Assembly: GCA_016218905.1 (NCBI GenBank)
Contig: JACRCS010000920.1
Span: forward strand, 1 to 8,569
Length of the DNA: 8,569 nucleotides
Origin: Deltaproteobacteria bacterium
GTDB taxonomy: Bacteria; Desulfobacterota_C; Deferrisomatia; Deferrisomatales; JACRMM01
Direction of reading: 5' to 3'
Position numbers and translations under genes: made by a program. Below the pieces are notes generated by a model, which was not told the origin of the DNA, did not search any database, and worked only from the letters and a program-made list of their open reading frames with translations. Each line of letters opens with the position of its first letter. The stretch's first letter is position 1. This document shows positions 6,458-8,569 of the stretch, piece after piece.

Positions 6458-6748
6458 ATGGCTCTTGAGGTGGAGATCTTCGGCCAACGATACGCAGTCC
6501 GATCGGAGGCCGGCGAAGAGCACGTGAGGCAGGTTGCTGAGGTCGTCGACGCGAAGATGCGGGAAGTGGCGACGAGTCATCCCGCGGGGTCGGCGCTCCA
6601 GGTCGCAGTGCTCGCCGCGCTCCATCTGGCGAGCGAGGTCGTGACGGCGGAAGCAGAGACCAGACGCTTGGCGGCCGAGGTGGACGCCCGGGCCGAAGCG
6701 CTCGCGTCGCGCGTCGCCGCCGTCTCGCCTGCCGCGTGTTCGTCTTAA
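6458..6748 (+). CDS. zapA: Cell division protein ZapA
   Basis: ZapA binds FtsZ and cross-links protofilaments, promoting Z-ring assembly in the cytoplasm. The 96 residues open with MALEVEIFGQRYAVRSEAGE, the conserved ZapA beta hairpin (V-x-I-x-G-x-x-Y), then HVRQVAEVVDAKMREVA, the first helix. The VAVLAALHLASEV segment (about 49-61) leads into the C-terminal coiled coil that makes the dimer/tetramer stalk. The frame is open upstream to 6386, but the start at 6458 is the one that begins the conserved domain and has AGGGA (6449-6453) before it. The gap to the zapB-like gene is 7 nt. A 6S RNA gene begins within about 10 nt of the stop, the same gene order (zapA then 6S RNA) as in many proteobacteria. 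Confidence 0.92.
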   Translation: MALEVEIFGQRYAVRSEAGEEHVRQVAEVVDAKMREVATSHPAGSALQVAVLAALHLASEVVTAEAETRRLAAEVDARAEALASRVAAVSPAACSS

Positions 6749-6756
6749 GAGTGTGT

Positions 6757-6945
6757 GTGCATTCCCCTGCTGTGTTCGTGATCCAATGGAAACCGTTGAG
6801 CCAACGTAAGCCTGTCGGGGGTCCGCTCTGGCCGTGGATGGCAAGCCCTTCGGGGAGTCCATGAAGCGGCTACAGGACGCCCACCTTTCCAACGAAAGGT
6901 TCAACAGGACCTTAAGGACACGGCACAAGCGGGGGACCTCTTCCG
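6757..6945 (+). ncRNA. ssrS: 6S RNA
   Basis: 6S RNA mimics an open promoter and sequesters the housekeeping RNA polymerase holoenzyme in stationary phase. The call rests on position directly after zapA, length near 185 nt, and structure. The closing stem pairs CCCCTGCTGTG (6764-6774) with CACAAGCGGGG (one bulged A, ending near 6934). It continues through CGTG (6777-6780) with CACG (6919-6922) and TCC with GGA. A large bubble follows, then GTTGAGCC (6795-6802) pairs with GGTTCAAC (6898-6905), CCTGT (6811-6815) with ACAGG (6872-6876), GCCG with CGGC and TGGAT with GTCCA. The rod is capped by CCCTTCGGGG, a UUCG tetraloop. A competing hairpin, ACCTTTC-CAAC-GAAAGGT (6883-6900), sits on the 3' side of the bubble, as seen in other 6S RNAs. 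The exact ends are estimates. No clear dedicated promoter is visible, so it may be processed from the zapA transcript. Confidence 0.87.
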
Positions 6946-7093
6946 CGCGGCACTCTCTTCGGCGGCCAGCCCGCACTACTGCCCCCGCTCCCTGACCTCC
7001 CTCCGGACATCGATCGCTTTCGTTCCATCCCGTTTTTCCGTCCTACCCCAAGTCCGGGCCCGCCGGGCCCTTCGCTAAAGAGGAGAGTGTCTC
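6946..7093 (+). other. 6S RNA to rny intergenic/leader
   Basis: This is a non-coding stretch, C/T-rich, without a clear promoter. It contains a T5 run at 7033-7037 with no good stem before it, and a GGGCCC-GCC-GGGCCC hairpin at 7056-7070 about 9 nt ahead of the rny ribosome site. The hairpin has no T-tract and may be a leader structure instead of a terminator. Confidence 0.5.
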
Positions 7094-8569
7094 TTGGGAT
7101 CGATGGGTGTGCTCGTCGTTTTGATCCTTGTGGCGGCCGCGATCGGAATCGCCGCCGGAGCCTTGATCTCGAAGAAGCGCTCCGAAAGCCAGGGCGTGGG
7201 TCTCCGCTCGGAGGCTGCCGACGTGCTGGAAGAAGCGCGCAAGGAAGCCGAGATCCTGAAGAAGGAGGCCCTGCTCCGGGCCAAGGAGGAGGCGTTCGCC
7301 GAGAGGGAGCGCCTCGATCGGGAAGTCGAGGAGCGCAAAGGCGAGCTCGCTTCCCAGGAGAAGCGAATCCTCCAGCGCGAGACGCTTCTCGACAAGAAGG
7401 AAGAGAACATCGACAACCGGGAGGGCCGGCTCGGCGAGCGCGAGGAGGCGTTCCAGAAACGCAGCGACGAGATCGATCGGCTCCAACAGGAGGTCGACGC
7501 TCGCGGTCAGGAGGCGTTGCGCTACCTGGAGAAGGTCTCCGGAATGAGCGCCGAGGAGGCCAAGACCGAGCTCAAGGAGACGCTCCTGAGCGAGGCGCGG
7601 CACGAGGCCGCGAAGAACATCCGGGAGATCGAAGAGGAGGCGAAGAAGGTCGCGGACAAGAAGGCCAAGGAGATCATCAGCCTCGCCATCCAGCGCTACG
7701 CCGGAGAGTACGTGGCCGAGAAGACCGTCACCTCCGTCCAGTTGCCCGGCGAGGAGATGAAGGGCAGGATCATCGGCCGCGAGGGCCGGAACATCCGGGC
7801 CATCGAAGCGGCGACGGGCATCGACCTCATCGTCGACGATACGCCCGAGACCGTGCTCCTCTCCGGCTACAACCCGGTCCGCCGGGAGATCGCGAGGGTC
7901 TCCCTCGAGCGACTGATCGCCGACGGGCGCATCCACCCCGCCCGGATCGAAGAGGTGGTCGCCAAGGTGACGAAGGAGATCGAGCAGGAGATCAAGGACG
8001 CCGGCGAGCAGGCCACCTTCGATGTCGGGGTGCACGGCATCCACCCCGAGTCCATCAAGCTCCTCGGCAGGCTCAAGTACCGGTCCTCCTTCGCGCAGAA
8101 CGTCCTCAACCACTCGCTGGAGGTCGCCTTCCTCTGCGGAATCATGGCCTCCGAGCTCGGCCTGAACGTGAAGCAGGCGAAGCGGGCGGGTTTGCTGCAC
8201 GACATCGGCAAGGCCGTCGACCACGAGATCGAGGGGTCCCACGCGACGATTGGCGCCGACTTGGCGCGGAAGTACGGAGAGCCGAAGGAGATCGTGCACG
8301 CGATCGCGGCGCACCACGACGACGTAAAAGCCGAGTCGATCATCGCAGTCCTGGTCCAGTCCGCGGACGCCCTCTCGGCGGCGCGCCCGGGGGCCCGCCG
8401 GGAGATGCTCGAGACCTACGTCAAGCGGCTCGAAGACCTCGAGCGTATCGCCAACTCCTTCGTCGGCGTCTCCAAGTGCTACGCGATCCAGGCCGGCCGG
8501 GAGATCCGGATCATCGTCGACAACGACCGGATCACGGACGATGACGCGACGCTCCTCTCCAAGGACATC
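7094..8569 (+). CDS. rny: Ribonuclease Y (3' end cut by window edge)
   Basis: RNase Y is the membrane-anchored endoribonuclease that starts mRNA decay in bacteria lacking RNase E or having both. The visible 492 residues contain an N-terminal membrane helix (about 5-24, [20 protein letters not shown]), a long charged coiled coil (about 35-200) and a KH RNA-binding domain with the [12 protein letters not shown] loop (Gly228-Gly231). An HD hydrolase domain follows, with His340, the His369-Asp370 pair of HDIGK and the AHHDD motif (His407, His408, Asp409). About 25-30 C-terminal residues lie beyond the window. The start is taken as TTG at 7094 because AGAGGAG (7079-7085) lies 8 nt upstream; the ATG at 7103 has the same site 17 nt away and is the alternative, three residues shorter. 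Neighbours (zapA, 6S RNA) match the usual order in several phyla. Confidence 0.96.
   Translation, partial: MGSMGVLVVLILVAAAIGIAAGALISKKRSESQGVGLRSEAADVLEEARKEAEILKKEALLRAKEEAFAERERLDREVEERKGELASQEKRILQRETLLDKKEENIDNREGRLGEREEAFQKRSDEIDRLQQEVDARGQEALRYLEKVSGMSAEEAKTELKETLLSEARHEAAKNIREIEEEAKKVADKKAKEIISLAIQRYAGEYVAEKTVTSVQLPGEEMKGRIIGREGRNIRAIEAATGIDLIVDDTPETVLLSGYNPVRREIARVSLERLIADGRIHPARIEEVVAKVTKEIEQEIKDAGEQATFDVGVHGIHPESIKLLGRLKYRSSFAQNVLNHSLEVAFLCGIMASELGLNVKQAKRAGLLHDIGKAVDHEIEGSHATIGADLARKYGEPKEIVHAIAAHHDDVKAESIIAVLVQSADALSAARPGARREMLETYVKRLEDLERIANSFVGVSKCYAIQAGREIRIIVDNDRITDDDATLLSKDI

Noticed and set aside
7033..7070. Intrinsic terminator between 6S RNA and rny
   Set aside because: The T5 run has no stable stem before it, and the GGGCCC hairpin that follows has no T-tract.
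7043..8317. Minus-strand open frame of 424 codons opposite rny
   Set aside because: It is Leu/Asp/Gly-rich antisense sequence of the RNase Y coiled coil and has no domain.
7087..8544. Plus-strand frame of 485 codons starting with GTG at 7087
   Set aside because: It is the wrong frame of rny; the frame starting at 7094 contains the membrane helix, KH and HD motifs.
1..8569. Defence island, CRISPR, toxin-antitoxin or mobile element
   Set aside because: No regularly spaced repeats, no transposase or integrase motifs, and no inverted-repeat ends with target duplications were seen; nearly every gene is core metabolism, replication, division or RNA turnover.

Overview
The window is a high-GC bacterial chromosome segment carrying mostly conserved housekeeping genes and no mobile element, CRISPR array, rRNA or tRNA that I can see. 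Gene content (a FixX-type ferredoxin, a proofreading-less DNA polymerase I, a ZapB-like and a ZapA protein, 6S RNA and RNase Y in a row) and the strong GC bias suggest a Gram-negative lineage such as the former Deltaproteobacteria (Myxococcota/Desulfobacterota), Acidobacteriota or a related candidate phylum. This placement is inferred from gene content and order; the sequence alone does not fix the taxon.

Left end (1-517, minus strand): a two-gene unit transcribed leftward. A 58-residue conserved small protein is followed after 7 nt by a tandem ACT-domain protein that runs off the left edge. A divergent intergenic region of about 400 bp (518-919) holds degenerate short direct repeats and a possible promoter for the rightward genes.

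Middle (920-6103, plus strand): a FixX-like 2x[4Fe-4S] ferredoxin, then hemB (porphobilinogen synthase) 13 nt later. A 100-bp gap with a strong palindrome/hairpin follows. Then come polA (5' nuclease, degenerate 3'-5' exonuclease domain, intact polymerase domain), a predicted lipoprotein ending in a subtilase-propeptide-like domain with no protease attached, and a zinc-ribbon/receiver-domain protein. The last three genes are separated by only a few bases and are probably co-transcribed.

Right end (6151-8569, plus strand): a good sigma-70-like promoter drives a ZapB-like coiled-coil gene and zapA. These are followed by a 6S RNA gene and then rny (RNase Y), cut by the right edge about 25-30 codons before its expected end. 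Together this block covers Z-ring assembly, growth-phase control of RNA polymerase and mRNA turnover.

Most of the window is ordinary core genome. The points most worth a second look are the stand-alone subtilase-propeptide-like lipoprotein paired with a zinc-ribbon receiver protein behind polA, the 6S RNA with a competing hairpin, and the hairpin/palindrome before polA.
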